Assembly (NCBI GenBank): GCA_002221725.1
Contig: NJFT01000096.1
Span: 62,001 to 126,000 of the forward strand
Direction of reading: 5' to 3'
Source of the DNA: Scedosporium boydii
Lineage: Eukaryota; Ascomycota; Sordariomycetes; Microascales; Microascaceae
DNA length: 64,000 nt
Below the pieces are notes generated by a model that worked only from the letters and a program-made list of their open reading frames with translations, made no database searches and was not told the origin of the DNA. Shown in pieces: positions 11,180-21,345 of the stretch (positions are counted from its first letter, which is position 1; each line of letters starts with the position of its first letter). The position numbers were made by a program, and so were the translations under genes.

Positions 11180-12842
11180 ATGTTCAACGAACACGTCAAT
11201 ACATTGGTCGCGAGTGTCGCAAATCACTACTGGTTTGTCCTCGCTGTCGGAGGTATCTCGTGGATCTTGTCCGCGAAGTATCTCACGCCTTTACGAAAAC
11301 TTCCTGGGCCTTTTTTTGCGTCGTTCTCGAAATTGCCGAGGTTCTTCTCTGTCCTACGAGGCCGCCCCCAAGAATGGGAATTGGAAGCACACCGCAAGTA
11401 CGGCAGGATCGTCCGAACTGGACCGGAGCAGGTGTCAGTCGGCGATCCGGCGGCGATTAATCTCATATATAACGCTTCCGATAAGTTCGTAAAGGTACGT
11501 CATACGAAAAGGCGAGCCGCAAGAGTTTCCAGGACCTACTGACGACGGCCCAGTCGCAATTTTACCTTCCGTTTCATATCTACGACGAAGAAGGCATGCT
11601 CCCAGACCCTCTCGTATTGACAGACAAGGCAATGCATACGCGAATGAAACGGAATGCGTATAATGCCTACTCTATGGGCGCCTGGTTGCAGGTGGAGCCT
11701 CTCCTGGATGGGGTCACTGACCGGTTTTTCACCATCCTCGACAAAGTAGCTGAATCTGAGGGCGAACCTTGTGATTTGGGAACGTGGCTACGATTCTACG
11801 CGACTGATGTTATTTTCACGGTTACCTTCGGTGAAGACCTGAATTTCATGGAGAAGGGAGATCCGATTGGCATGATGCCCATGCTAGAGTACATCATTGG
11901 TGACTACGTAGCCATTGCAAGTCCATCCCGAAATCCCAGTCTCTAGATATTGAGGCATTGACGAATCCATTTGCTGACTCCAGTTAAAAAAAATTGCAGG
12001 TCGGTCAATTCCCGTTGTTACACAGATTTCTGCTGGGGAACCGTCTCGTCGAAAAGTTGCTCCTCGGAAACAACGCGCTGAATGGCGCTGCGCTGGACTT
12101 GGCCCAGGCCCAGGTTGCGAAGTTCCGAGAACGAGCGGACGAGGATACGGAAAAACACTCGACCTTTGTACACAGGCTATTGGAGCAGCAGAGGAAGCAC
12201 CCGGAATCTATCACGGATCGGGAACTCAACACGCACGCCTTTGGCAATATCACTGCTGGTGCTGACACGACCACCATTGCCATGCGAACCATCGTGTTTC
12301 ACGTACTGAAGAACGCCGAGGTTTACCGCACTCTATGTCGGGAGATCCGCGAGGAGGCGAAGTTGACTCTTCCGGTTTCATATCAAGTTGCGAGTGAGCT
12401 TCCGTACCTCGACGCCGTGATCAAGGAAGCGCTTCGGATTCATCCACCAAACGGTGTCATGTATCCTCGAACGACACCGGAACAAGGCGCTACAATCTGC
12501 GGTTATTACATACCCCCCGGTACCGAAGTGGGCATAAGTCCATGGGTTTTACACCACGATCCCGAGTTATTCCCCCAGCCCGAGAAATTCCAACCGGAGC
12601 GCTGGCTGACCCCCGACGCGGAGCTTCTGGCGCGTAGGAAACGCTCGTTGTTCGCGTTCAGTGCCGGTTCTCATACTTGCCTGGGGAAGAATCTCAGCCA
12701 ACTGGAGATTACAAAGATCATCGCGTCGTTGATAGTGCGATACGACATGGCTCTCGCAGACCCAGCAGCAGAGCTGTCGTTTAAATGTCGCTGGTTCGCC
12801 CCCCAGAAGGGCGTGTTGGTCAAGCTCAGCAGACGATCTTAG
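11180..12842 (+). CDS. cytochrome P450 monooxygenase
   Basis: Three exons (11180-11494, 11554-11916, 12000-12842) give 506 residues. An N-terminal membrane anchor (about residues 16-32) and the LRKLPGPFF hinge place it in the endoplasmic reticulum membrane. The I-helix AGADTT (about 312-317), the ExxR motif in VIKEALRIHP, PERW, and the haem loop FSAGSHTCLGKN with ligand Cys at about 453 are all present. The loop lacks the usual Arg, as in pisatin-demethylase-like fungal P450s. Intron 2 is best read as a GC-AG intron (GCAAGT donor at 11917), joining YVAI to VGQFPLLH; a GT donor at 11908 would also stay in frame but drops three residues. The substrate is unknown. Confidence 0.9.
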
Positions 12843-13736
12843 CGGTAGCGGCCACTACCTCCTAGAAGACGGTATCTGTTAAGAATACTGGCTCTGTCCC
12901 AGCTTGGCTGAGCCACTCTCGGTTTGGCGAGGAAGTGGCGGGAAAGGATCCGCAACTAGGGGGTTTAGAGGCGGGGGTTAGGCGAGGGTCTTGTATTTTA
13001 TGCTTGGTCCATTTCGGCGGTCAACCGAGCGAAAAAGAATAATACCTGTATTACGATTGATAGCCATCAAATATTTTGTTTGAAATCATGTGCTCTTCCT
13101 TTGCAAATATACCAGAGTGTATCTGGCATCTTTAGCGACCTCACGGAGCCTGGACTCCTCGGTTTTGAGGTCTTTGAACTTCGGCCTAATAAGGGGATGA
13201 TAATGGCCTTTTTCAGTGTGTGAAAATTGCAGATGGATTGCCCGGAATGGGATCTATGATGGTTGGTTTGGAAGTTGTCAATGATCATGATGCATTTGAT
13301 TGTGTGGAAGACATCTCGATGTTTGTCATCCTAAAAAATGCTTATGTAAGAGAATTTTGATGCTTTCTTGGTCTCAGCTCGCTGGTGGTGGGGTTGTCGC
13401 CATTCTGATGGAAGCTCCTCACCGCGTCGAGGAGCTCCTACGCGACTTCCTGACTCAGCGACTCGGCGACTTGATGCGAGAAGGCACCTACGATTGTACG
13501 ATTGGAGCCTGTCCTTTTTCATCTTGACGTCGCCAAACCCATACCGTCCATGCCCACGACCCGAGGACCGAACTTAGCTTCGAGCGATCGATCCCCAATC
13601 CGACGAGTCCCCACCGTCCCGCTATTGGTGAAACCAAACGGTGTTGATTCCCAAGAGAGAACGGTGCTGAGCTTGGTTTCAGCTTCGGCAGCTTCAGGTC
13701 GGCTAGGCCACCGGCACCTCCAGCCAACCCGCAAAC
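12843..13736. other. intergenic region before the Myb gene
   Basis: About 900 bp. Short overlapping frames in 13.3-13.7 kb look like chance opens in GC-rich leader sequence. Nothing else was identified. Confidence 0.5.
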
Positions 13737-16700
13737 ATGAATAGAGGCCCGAAACACCCGCGCCTAGCCGCGCCTATCGACTTTTCCCACTTGACGTACC
13801 GACACGATCCCCCTTTCCTCAAGAAGCACAAGCGAGACGATGGCCAACCAAGCAGGCGGTCGTCGGTCAGTCAGAATCCCTCCAGCTCCATCGCCGGCGA
13901 CGATGATAGCTTCGGCATGCTACCCCCATTGCGGACCGAGACGCCTTCCAAACCACCCGCGAGAAGGCAGAAGGCTAGTGATTTGGAGGCAAATGCGAAC
14001 GATGCCGCAGATGCACTGCGCGGTTCCCGAGAGATGAGCTTTCTGTCGGTCGAGAGCTCTGGTCGACTGGAGTCTGGTTCGGATACTCGGAAGGGAAAGA
14101 AGGCGAAGAAGACAAAGAAGAAGAGGAAGAAGAAGGGGGACAACATCCCCTTTCTTTCTACGGATGAGATCGAAGAGGTGGAAGATTACGGAGAAGAGAG
14201 AGATGAGGCACCCGAACCACCACGGTCTTCAATGCCGCCGCCTCCACCGAAGAATGCGACGCCTAGGAAATTCACTCCAGCCAACAAGCCCGCTTCGGCT
14301 GAGAAATCCGCTACACCCAAAAGCTCAGCGCCTCCCAGGAAATCTGCCACCCCGACGAACTCATCCAAGACCGATTCTGCGAAACCTACCCCCAGTCGGG
14401 CAGCCGCTGAGCCTAGTCCCGCACAGACAAGTATTCGCTCAGAGCCTAGGAGTATGCTGGTAGACGCTGCGTCCCGATCGCTGGTCATGATCCATTCACT
14501 GAACGGGGCGACTCAGCCTTCGAACAAACGCTTCTCACTGAGCCAGCCGACACCGTCGCGGAACAGGTGGAGGAGGCGAAGAGAGACGAGTTCCGCCGTG
14601 CCGGATAGCGATGAATCCGACCGAGAACCCGAGGAACAGGAGCAGCGATTTGCTGCTTCTCAAATGGAAGCCACGACAGCAGCATCCAGACGGCAGGCGC
14701 CAGTGGTCCCCCCATCAAGACAAGTATTTGATTCGTCCATTTGGGCCGGCCCCTTGGTGGATTCAAATCGTGACGAGTATGAAGAAGCGGGACCGGGCTC
14801 CGAGAGCCTGGGCGAAGACGGTGTTGAGCGTGATGACCTTAATGGGGAGGATGCTTCCTCTACGGATACGCCCAACATTGAAGACACAGCACCAGATTCT
14901 AAACCGCGGTCACCAGTTATCCCGCCGTTCAGGGAAATGTTTGACTCGTCGATGTGGAGCGATCCTGCTGCAACCTCGTTCAATCCCGATGATTTTGAAG
15001 AAGTGGGCTCGGGATCCGAGAGCGAAGGCGATAGCGATGTCGAGGACGAAGAGTCTGATGGGGACGACGTATCATCCATGGATGTAGACGAGAAATCTCC
15101 AGAATCGTCTCGCGAGCCATCTTCACAAGCCAAGACTTCCACGCCTTCCGCATCCCATTCCCTCAAGGAAGCCAGACTCCATCAGCCCGACATAGCCGCG
15201 AGCGAGACTTCTGAAGAGGAATCCGAGGGACTCGTGAAACCGACGCTAGAGAGTTCTTCCGACGAGGAAGAAGCGAGTGATAGTGAGCAAGAGGAACAAG
15301 ACTTGGAGTTGGAGGAAGAGTCGGGAAGTGAGGAGGAGCCGGAGGAAGGAGGAAGAGTTATCAAAATTCATGCGAGGTCAAGAGGAGTTCGGACCAACGC
15401 TTACGAAACGAATTCCGAATGGGATTCTGACATCTCACAAATCCCTGCGAAGCTTCCGCGTGGTAACGAAGCTCCACAGTCGCCCCTGAAACTTGAGGCA
15501 AGGGAGGAAGAGAGCGCTTCCGGAGACGAAGAAACGGAAGAAGAACCGGGTGCTGTTGAGCAAGAAGAGCGAGAATCCGGATCCGGGGAGGATGAGGAGG
15601 AAAGTGAGGAGGAGCCGGAGGAGCGAGGAAGAGTCATCAAGATTCCTTCGAGGCCAAGAGACAAGGCTCATCCCCCCTTACAACTCGAGACAAGGGAAGA
15701 CGAGATCCGTCCGGGAGACGAACAAGCGGATGACACTGATGAAATTGACGCCAACGTCGAGGAATCAATTACCGACAACGACAAGATGAAACATACTTCT
15801 TTCGATGACGGTGATATTAGCACTCAGCTAAACGAGCAGCTAACTCAAGAGAGCCAGGCCAGCGCTCTGCGGGGCCGGGCGAAGCGCACACTGAGGAGCG
15901 AGAAAGCCCCGGTACAGTCCCAAAGTTCTTTTTCGACGAGTCGCTTCCAATTGGAGGAGAAAGAAGATGAAGAAGCGGAGGTTGTCCAGCGCTCGAAGCC
16001 TCCCACGCCTAGCAAAAGACGCAAGGTCACGGCTACTGTGCCCGCTTCTACAGCCAGCCGGCCCCAGGAGGCTGGAGAGGGCGAAGACGAGGAAACTGGG
16101 GTCGTTTCTACGGACTCTAATGTCAAGAAAAGAAAACGAGCTACGGCCGCGACAACCAAGCCCACCCCCAAGCCACGCCGGGCTGCAACAAACAGGCCGT
16201 CTGCGAGCACGTCGAGCCGACCTAGGCGGATAGCACGCCGGACGTTGGACCCCTCGAAAAGAAAGCAAGGGCCGTTTGACTCAGAAGAAGAGGCGCGCCT
16301 CATTGCAGCCATTACGGAATTTATCCACTCCCATAACATCACAGAGCACCGCATGGAACAAATTGTCACAAGGAAGGATCCTAGCGACGACAGCCTCACG
16401 CTCCTAGGGGAATTCTGGAATGCTGTGGCACCGGTCTTCCCCGAACGCCGCGCGAAGGATCTTAAAGAAATGATTGAGAGGAAGTTCCAAATTTACAAGT
16501 CAAATAAGAAGTGGACGCCCGAGGACGATGAACGACTGTGCGAGCTTGCGGAACAGCATATGGGGGACAGGCGGTGGATTGAGATCGGTGCTATCATGGA
16601 CCGGTATGCCGACGCGTGCCGAGATAGGTACCGAAACTATGCTAGCTGTGGTCCAAATCGGCGACGAGGGTTTTGGACGGATAAGGAGCTCGGCAAGATG

Positions 16701-17366
16701 TTTGATGCGCTGGCCTCATTTGTGCCCTCGGGCTTGGTGGAAGCGGTTAAAGTCGAGATGTCGCCGGAGGAGGAAACTGTAAATTTCACGTTCGCGCCGG
16801 ACTGGATGAAGATCAGCCAGATGATGGACGGCATGCGCTCGCGGCAGCAGTGCCTTTTCAAATGGAATAACCTCAACGTCGACATCCAGCGGCCGAAAGT
16901 CCTCCGCCTCCTCTGCGGATGGCAACCCGAGCTGACCCCGTCACTCCGCGCCTGCAGGATGCAGATCTATAGCATGCGCGACGTGGACGTCCTCCACATC
17001 ATCCGCGCTGTGGCGAACCACGTGCCGGGCAAGCGTGAGAGAACTCGGATTCACTGGAAGAAGGTGGAGGAGGGGACGCTGACGGATCAGTGGCCCGTTA
17101 GTACGCTGCGGATCGTGTGGAGGCGGTTGAGGCGCTCCCTACTACCCGGTTCGCCGAGCCTGTTGAATCGGGATGCGGCGGCGAGGATGGTGGATATTGC
17201 GGATTTGGAAGGGTTGGGTAAATTTTGGGGTGACGGGGGCGATAAAAGTGCTGAGCAGAGGATTGTTGAAGGGGAGGATGTGGAGGTGGAGGGCGCTGAG
17301 CCGAGGCGGCGCGGCCGGCCCAAGAAGGAGAGGGCCAGTTTGAAGGTAGAGGAAGTGAGTGATTAA
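13737..17366 (+). CDS. Reb1/TTF-1-like Myb-domain DNA-binding protein
   Basis: One uninterrupted frame of 1209 residues. The first two thirds are disordered, charged and repetitive: a lysine-rich block (KKAKKTKKKRKKK, about 125-137), then long Glu/Asp/Ser tracts. The C-terminal third (about 841-1100) holds Myb/SANT repeats: GPFDSEEEARLIAAI, KKWTPEDDERLCELAEQ with RWIEIGAIM, and RGFWTDKELGKMFDAL with MKISQMMDGMRSRQQC. This array, with a repeat interrupted by an insert, is the layout of Reb1 and TTF-1 proteins, which bind rDNA terminators and arrest RNA polymerase I, and in yeast also act at Pol II promoters. A final RRRGRPKK is AT-hook-like. It should be nuclear. Two pairs of internal repeats lie in the acidic region. 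The match is by architecture, so orthology to Reb1 is inferred. Confidence 0.8.
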   Translation: MNRGPKHPRLAAPIDFSHLTYRHDPPFLKKHKRDDGQPSRRSSVSQNPSSSIAGDDDSFGMLPPLRTETPSKPPARRQKASDLEANANDAADALRGSREMSFLSVESSGRLESGSDTRKGKKAKKTKKKRKKKGDNIPFLSTDEIEEVEDYGEERDEAPEPPRSSMPPPPPKNATPRKFTPANKPASAEKSATPKSSAPPRKSATPTNSSKTDSAKPTPSRAAAEPSPAQTSIRSEPRSMLVDAASRSLVMIHSLNGATQPSNKRFSLSQPTPSRNRWRRRRETSSAVPDSDESDREPEEQEQRFAASQMEATTAASRRQAPVVPPSRQVFDSSIWAGPLVDSNRDEYEEAGPGSESLGEDGVERDDLNGEDASSTDTPNIEDTAPDSKPRSPVIPPFREMFDSSMWSDPAATSFNPDDFEEVGSGSESEGDSDVEDEESDGDDVSSMDVDEKSPESSREPSSQAKTSTPSASHSLKEARLHQPDIAASETSEEESEGLVKPTLESSSDEEEASDSEQEEQDLELEEESGSEEEPEEGGRVIKIHARSRGVRTNAYETNSEWDSDISQIPAKLPRGNEAPQSPLKLEAREEESASGDEETEEEPGAVEQEERESGSGEDEEESEEEPEERGRVIKIPSRPRDKAHPPLQLETREDEIRPGDEQADDTDEIDANVEESITDNDKMKHTSFDDGDISTQLNEQLTQESQASALRGRAKRTLRSEKAPVQSQSSFSTSRFQLEEKEDEEAEVVQRSKPPTPSKRRKVTATVPASTASRPQEAGEGEDEETGVVSTDSNVKKRKRATAATTKPTPKPRRAATNRPSASTSSRPRRIARRTLDPSKRKQGPFDSEEEARLIAAITEFIHSHNITEHRMEQIVTRKDPSDDSLTLLGEFWNAVAPVFPERRAKDLKEMIERKFQIYKSNKKWTPEDDERLCELAEQHMGDRRWIEIGAIMDRYADACRDRYRNYASCGPNRRRGFWTDKELGKMFDALASFVPSGLVEAVKVEMSPEEETVNFTFAPDWMKISQMMDGMRSRQQCLFKWNNLNVDIQRPKVLRLLCGWQPELTPSLRACRMQIYSMRDVDVLHIIRAVANHVPGKRERTRIHWKKVEEGTLTDQWPVSTLRIVWRRLRRSLLPGSPSLLNRDAAARMVDIADLEGLGKFWGDGGDKSAEQRIVEGEDVEVEGAEPRRRGRPKKERASLKVEEVSD

Positions 17367-18568
17367 GGGGGATTTGTTTGGGTGTGAGGGGCATTTCGGT
17401 CGATGTTTTACTCGCTTTATTGTATTTCTATGGGTTGTACTCTATTTGAGGAAGCAAGCGGATGTTTATGTCCTCCTCCCTGCCTTGGGAGCTGAGAGGG
17501 TCTTTCGACCCTTGGCCGCGTTGCAAGTGGGCGTTGAAGTGGATGAGAGAGGAGGCTGTCGGCTGTTTGCTCCAGCTTGAGGCTTGAGGTGCCAGCGTGT
17601 AGAACATAGCACTAACAGCTAGGCTATATCATCATGATCACGAACGCAAAGAAATGTTACAATTACCCCCGGCTGTATTTAGTAGATGACGGGCATCGTG
17701 CTTGAGCAAAGTCAATTAAACTGTACGAAGAGAGCAGTAGAGGATTATTTTGCATTCTCGCTCAAGAGTCGCTCTTTTCTCCACCAAGAAGAGGGTCCAG
17801 GATGACAGCTACTTCGCGTAAGTACGAAGTAGGAAGAGATGGAAGGAAGATGGAGTTTCAGATCTTGGTCTGTTCTTGTCGAGCCGCGAAGACTGTACGA
17901 GGTAGTCCGTCTTGCCTTGAGCGTCTGTTATGATTGTTATGATGAAGGAGTTCAATTCAGGCTAGGAATTGGAATCGATTGGCTACAAGTCGTCGAGAGC
18001 TGGAATGCTGAAGCCGCGGCGTCAGGTGGTTCTGGAGTGGTGGAGCTGCTTCGACGCGGTCTTGTCAAATGAAGCTTTCGAGATTGTGCCAATGAAGTCT
18101 TGGTGGGGCAGGCACCACCCGCCACCACTGCTCATCCCTGCTTGACCCCTGTTCTCAATTGCGTCGGCCCGCCACGCTAAACCGAAACAGGAAGAAAGTA
18201 AACAAAGGCCTGCTGCCTCCAGATTTCTTGATCCATCTTCACCACATCTTGTACCATTCCCCTCTACCATCAACGCACGGGTACATGGGCAGCGTGCAAA
18301 GTGGAATTTTGTATTCTTGACACACTGCAGACGCGACTTGATGGTTTCTCCCGAGACGAGCTTCGTTTGTTTACTTCGTACCTGGATCAGCGCTCCCTTT
18401 TGGATTTGACCACCTGCATCTGCAAGCTTATAACATCACTCGCCTCGACCTGCGGCCTACTCTTCTGGCCCTGACCATTCATCGCATTTTCTCCTTTCTC
18501 ATCCTCTGCCTAACTAACATCCTCCACTTACATCCAGAGCTGTTTATACCCTCTCGTTCTCGTTCACA
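17367..18568. other. intergenic region
   Basis: About 1.2 kb between two same-strand genes. No supported coding sequence. The last 150 bp are pyrimidine-rich, as expected just before a fungal start codon. Confidence 0.5.
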
Positions 18569-20830
18569 ATGGCAGACGACATGCCCATCGCTCTCCGCCG
18601 AACGCGTCGGACGACGGCTACCAACTCGAACCACCCACCCGATGCTTCGATAGAGGTCCTCCCTTTCCCGGAGGCCATCACGCCCCGACGGCAAAGGAAA
18701 CGCCGTGTCCGCTTCTCCGACCCCGGGCCGTCTACCTCCTCGCGGAATGACCCCGACCAGGACGAGCTCGCAACGGGATTAACGCCCATGGTGCGCCGCA
18801 CATCTCTCAAGTCTCCCGCCGCAAAACGCCGCCGGGTATCCACCCCGGCTCGACTCAACAACATTAAAACCACGACCTTCGAAAGCCCTTCGAAGACGGA
18901 GGTTGTCAGGTTCGAACCCATTCGCCAGATCCTCGACGATCGCTCCAAGAGGCGCATTCGCCGGAACGGTCTTAGCGAGGAGATGAACTCGATCGAGTCG
19001 GAGAATCGGCGACGGGCGAGGGAGAGCCGGGCTGAGATTGAGCGTCTCAAGGCTGAGCTTAATGCCAGGGACCTGGAGATATACCAGTTGCAGAACGCGA
19101 CGGTGATTATCGATACTGAGAGGATATGGGACCTCGAGAGGCAGGTCGCTGATTTGAAGAGGGAACTCGACGAACGCTCTCGCGCCGAGGAGACTACGCG
19201 GCGCCATGACGTTACGGTGGCTGGTTATGACTGGACCGTCATGGCGAGGGATCCTTTTGCTCCCGATTACTCCTCCGTTGCGGGTGATGACGACGATGAG
19301 GTCTTTGGGGATACCACCATGGCCGACATCCAGTGTAGCACTCCCTCCCGCGTGAGGGCGTCGTTCCCGAGTCCACCGCTGACTAGTCCCGCGGCGCCGG
19401 CCACGCCTGCTCGCCGATTCGTGCCACCGACGCCGCAGTCACACGTCGGTGTCCAAGTCTCCTTCCCCGATCCCAAGAACAAGTATCTTGAGGACGAGCT
19501 GGCGTCTATGAGAATGGAGATGCGCAAGCTTAACGCGACGCTGGAATCTTACTCTGCTTTGACAAGCAGACTCAATGAGCGCCTCGTCACTCAACACGCC
19601 GCAGAAGCTCAAGAAGCTCAGACTCCCGAACAAGAGCTAGAGTCGAGAATTGACGAGCTTCTACGAGCCTTCTCTGACAGGACCGCCGCGTTGCTACAAA
19701 TCACCTCGTCTCTAAGCGAGCTCGGCTTCCCGGGAGACGATGCATCCGCCATCATCGCCTCCCTCGCAGCTGGCTTCCGCACCGCCAGACTCGAGCTCGA
19801 ATACCTCAGCCCCGGCGAGATCGCCCTTCCCCTGACGTCGCGCGGCGCCGAGGTGCTTGATCTCCTCTTGACGCGCCTCCGCGATCTCGCCAAGCGCACG
19901 CAGGAGGACGAGAACACCATCGACGAGTATCATGAGCTCGAGTTGTCGCTGCGCAAGCAGCTCTCTGCGCGCGTCGAGGTCATGGATGAGCTCAAGGCCG
20001 CCCTCACTGAAGCCCAAGCTACCGTTTCCGAAAAGGATGGTCGCATCCAGGAGCTTGAGGTTGGCGTTAGTCGCTTGCGGGGTGCCGTCGACGGATACGT
20101 CAGGGATATTCATGAGCTTGAACGCCTCGTCGAGGACATGGAAGCCCAAGGCCACGAGAAGGACGTCACTTATGCTGCCGAGCTCGAAAGCAAGAAGCGG
20201 ATCCTCGTCAGCAAGGAGAACCGCATCGCCGAGCTGGAAGTCGTGCTCGACTCGTCCAACGCCCGCGCTAACACCCTCACCGAGCGCGTCGCGGAGCTCG
20301 AGGACAAACTCGCCTCCTCAGTCACCCAGACCGAGAAGCTGCGCACCGAACTGGCCGAATTGACCGCGTCCAAGGCAGACATGGGTAAGAGGCACGGAGA
20401 AGTTCTCGCGGTGCGGGATGCCAGGGTCGCAGAGCTCAAGGAGGAGATTGAACGGGTGAACGGGTGTCTGAGGGCCGCGTACGGAACTGTGCAGACGTTG
20501 CGTGTGGGGAGCGCCGAGCTGGAGACCAAGATGGGGGAGGAGAGGGAGAGGGCGAAGGCGGTTATTGATTCTATGAGGGACGAGTTGCAGAGGGTTGTTA
20601 AGATGAGCCAGGAGTTCCTTGAGGCCTCGGAGCCGCGGGATGCGGATGATGGGAGCGCTGCTGCGGAACCACTCGAGGGAGGAGAGCAAGGAGATGCGGA
20701 GGAGGGAGGGGCGACCGCCATGGGGAGGTTCCTCGCCGCGTGTAAGGCGAGGCGGTGGAGTGGTATGCAGAAGAGGAAGAGGCCTGATAGTGGCTTGGGG
20801 TTGCTGGAGGAGGATGAGGTCGATTGTTAG
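18569..20830 (+). CDS. large coiled-coil protein of unknown function
   Basis: One exon, 753 residues, not recognised as a named family. Residues 1-120 are basic and disordered, with RKRRVRFSDPG and AKRRR that could act as nuclear localisation signals. A heptad-rich helix spans about 135-215. A Pro/Ser/Thr linker follows (about 240-305), then a long run of coiled coil from about 310 to 690, for example ELEDKLASSVTQTEKLRTEL. The tail is acidic, then basic. Such proteins often scaffold spindle pole, kinetochore or microtubule structures, but no signature supports one choice. Codon usage is strongly GC3, which opens long antisense frames that are not genes. The start is the first ATG after a pyrimidine-rich leader. 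Confidence 0.8.
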   Translation: MADDMPIALRRTRRTTATNSNHPPDASIEVLPFPEAITPRRQRKRRVRFSDPGPSTSSRNDPDQDELATGLTPMVRRTSLKSPAAKRRRVSTPARLNNIKTTTFESPSKTEVVRFEPIRQILDDRSKRRIRRNGLSEEMNSIESENRRRARESRAEIERLKAELNARDLEIYQLQNATVIIDTERIWDLERQVADLKRELDERSRAEETTRRHDVTVAGYDWTVMARDPFAPDYSSVAGDDDDEVFGDTTMADIQCSTPSRVRASFPSPPLTSPAAPATPARRFVPPTPQSHVGVQVSFPDPKNKYLEDELASMRMEMRKLNATLESYSALTSRLNERLVTQHAAEAQEAQTPEQELESRIDELLRAFSDRTAALLQITSSLSELGFPGDDASAIIASLAAGFRTARLELEYLSPGEIALPLTSRGAEVLDLLLTRLRDLAKRTQEDENTIDEYHELELSLRKQLSARVEVMDELKAALTEAQATVSEKDGRIQELEVGVSRLRGAVDGYVRDIHELERLVEDMEAQGHEKDVTYAAELESKKRILVSKENRIAELEVVLDSSNARANTLTERVAELEDKLASSVTQTEKLRTELAELTASKADMGKRHGEVLAVRDARVAELKEEIERVNGCLRAAYGTVQTLRVGSAELETKMGEERERAKAVIDSMRDELQRVVKMSQEFLEASEPRDADDGSAAAEPLEGGEQGDAEEGGATAMGRFLAACKARRWSGMQKRKRPDSGLGLLEEDEVDC

Positions 20831-21345
20831 AGGGCTCTAATGGTGGCGTTTTTGGTTGGCGTTTGTGGGTTGATGTCTTGGGGTGTTCTTTTGGAGTAAC
20901 TGTACGCTCGCTGTCACTCGCTGTCATAGATTTCTTTTGTCTCTGTTACTTGCATTCATCACGTCGTTTCCCTCATGTCGCGCCTACGCTCGCATCTACT
21001 GCAGCGTCCAATTGCCGTATGACCTTTCTTATTTGTCTCGACACAACCTTGATTTCGGAACAGAGTTTAATTCAAGGCACAGCCCGACTCTCCCTTTCGT
21101 CCCCTTGTCACTGACGCCATCTAGATTCACATCTACCTCTTTCATCTCAATCATCGATTGGTTTTGGAGTCAAGGTAATCAAACGAATAATTCACCTCTC
21201 TTTTTCTTCACCAGGGTATCTAAAAGGCCTCTTTCCGTTTGTACAAGTACAAAGAAAAGATAGAAAAAAAAGAGAAAAAAAAAAGGCAAGAAAAGAAAAA
21301 GATCGGATGTGGCTCATTCGTTTCCCACACCTCAATCGCCTCACA
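20831..21345. other. convergent intergenic region
   Basis: 3' flanks of two converging genes. It holds an A/G-rich low-complexity stretch at about 21253-21302 and no gene. Confidence 0.5.

Noticed and set aside
14186..17394. Open frames in other frames of the Reb1-like gene
   Set aside because: Low-complexity mirrors of acidic and Ser-rich codons; the sense frame has clear Myb repeats.
19618..20721. Long antisense open frames opposite the coiled-coil gene
   Set aside because: They mirror GC-rich third positions of the sense gene, have biased Ser/Leu/Arg composition and no family features.
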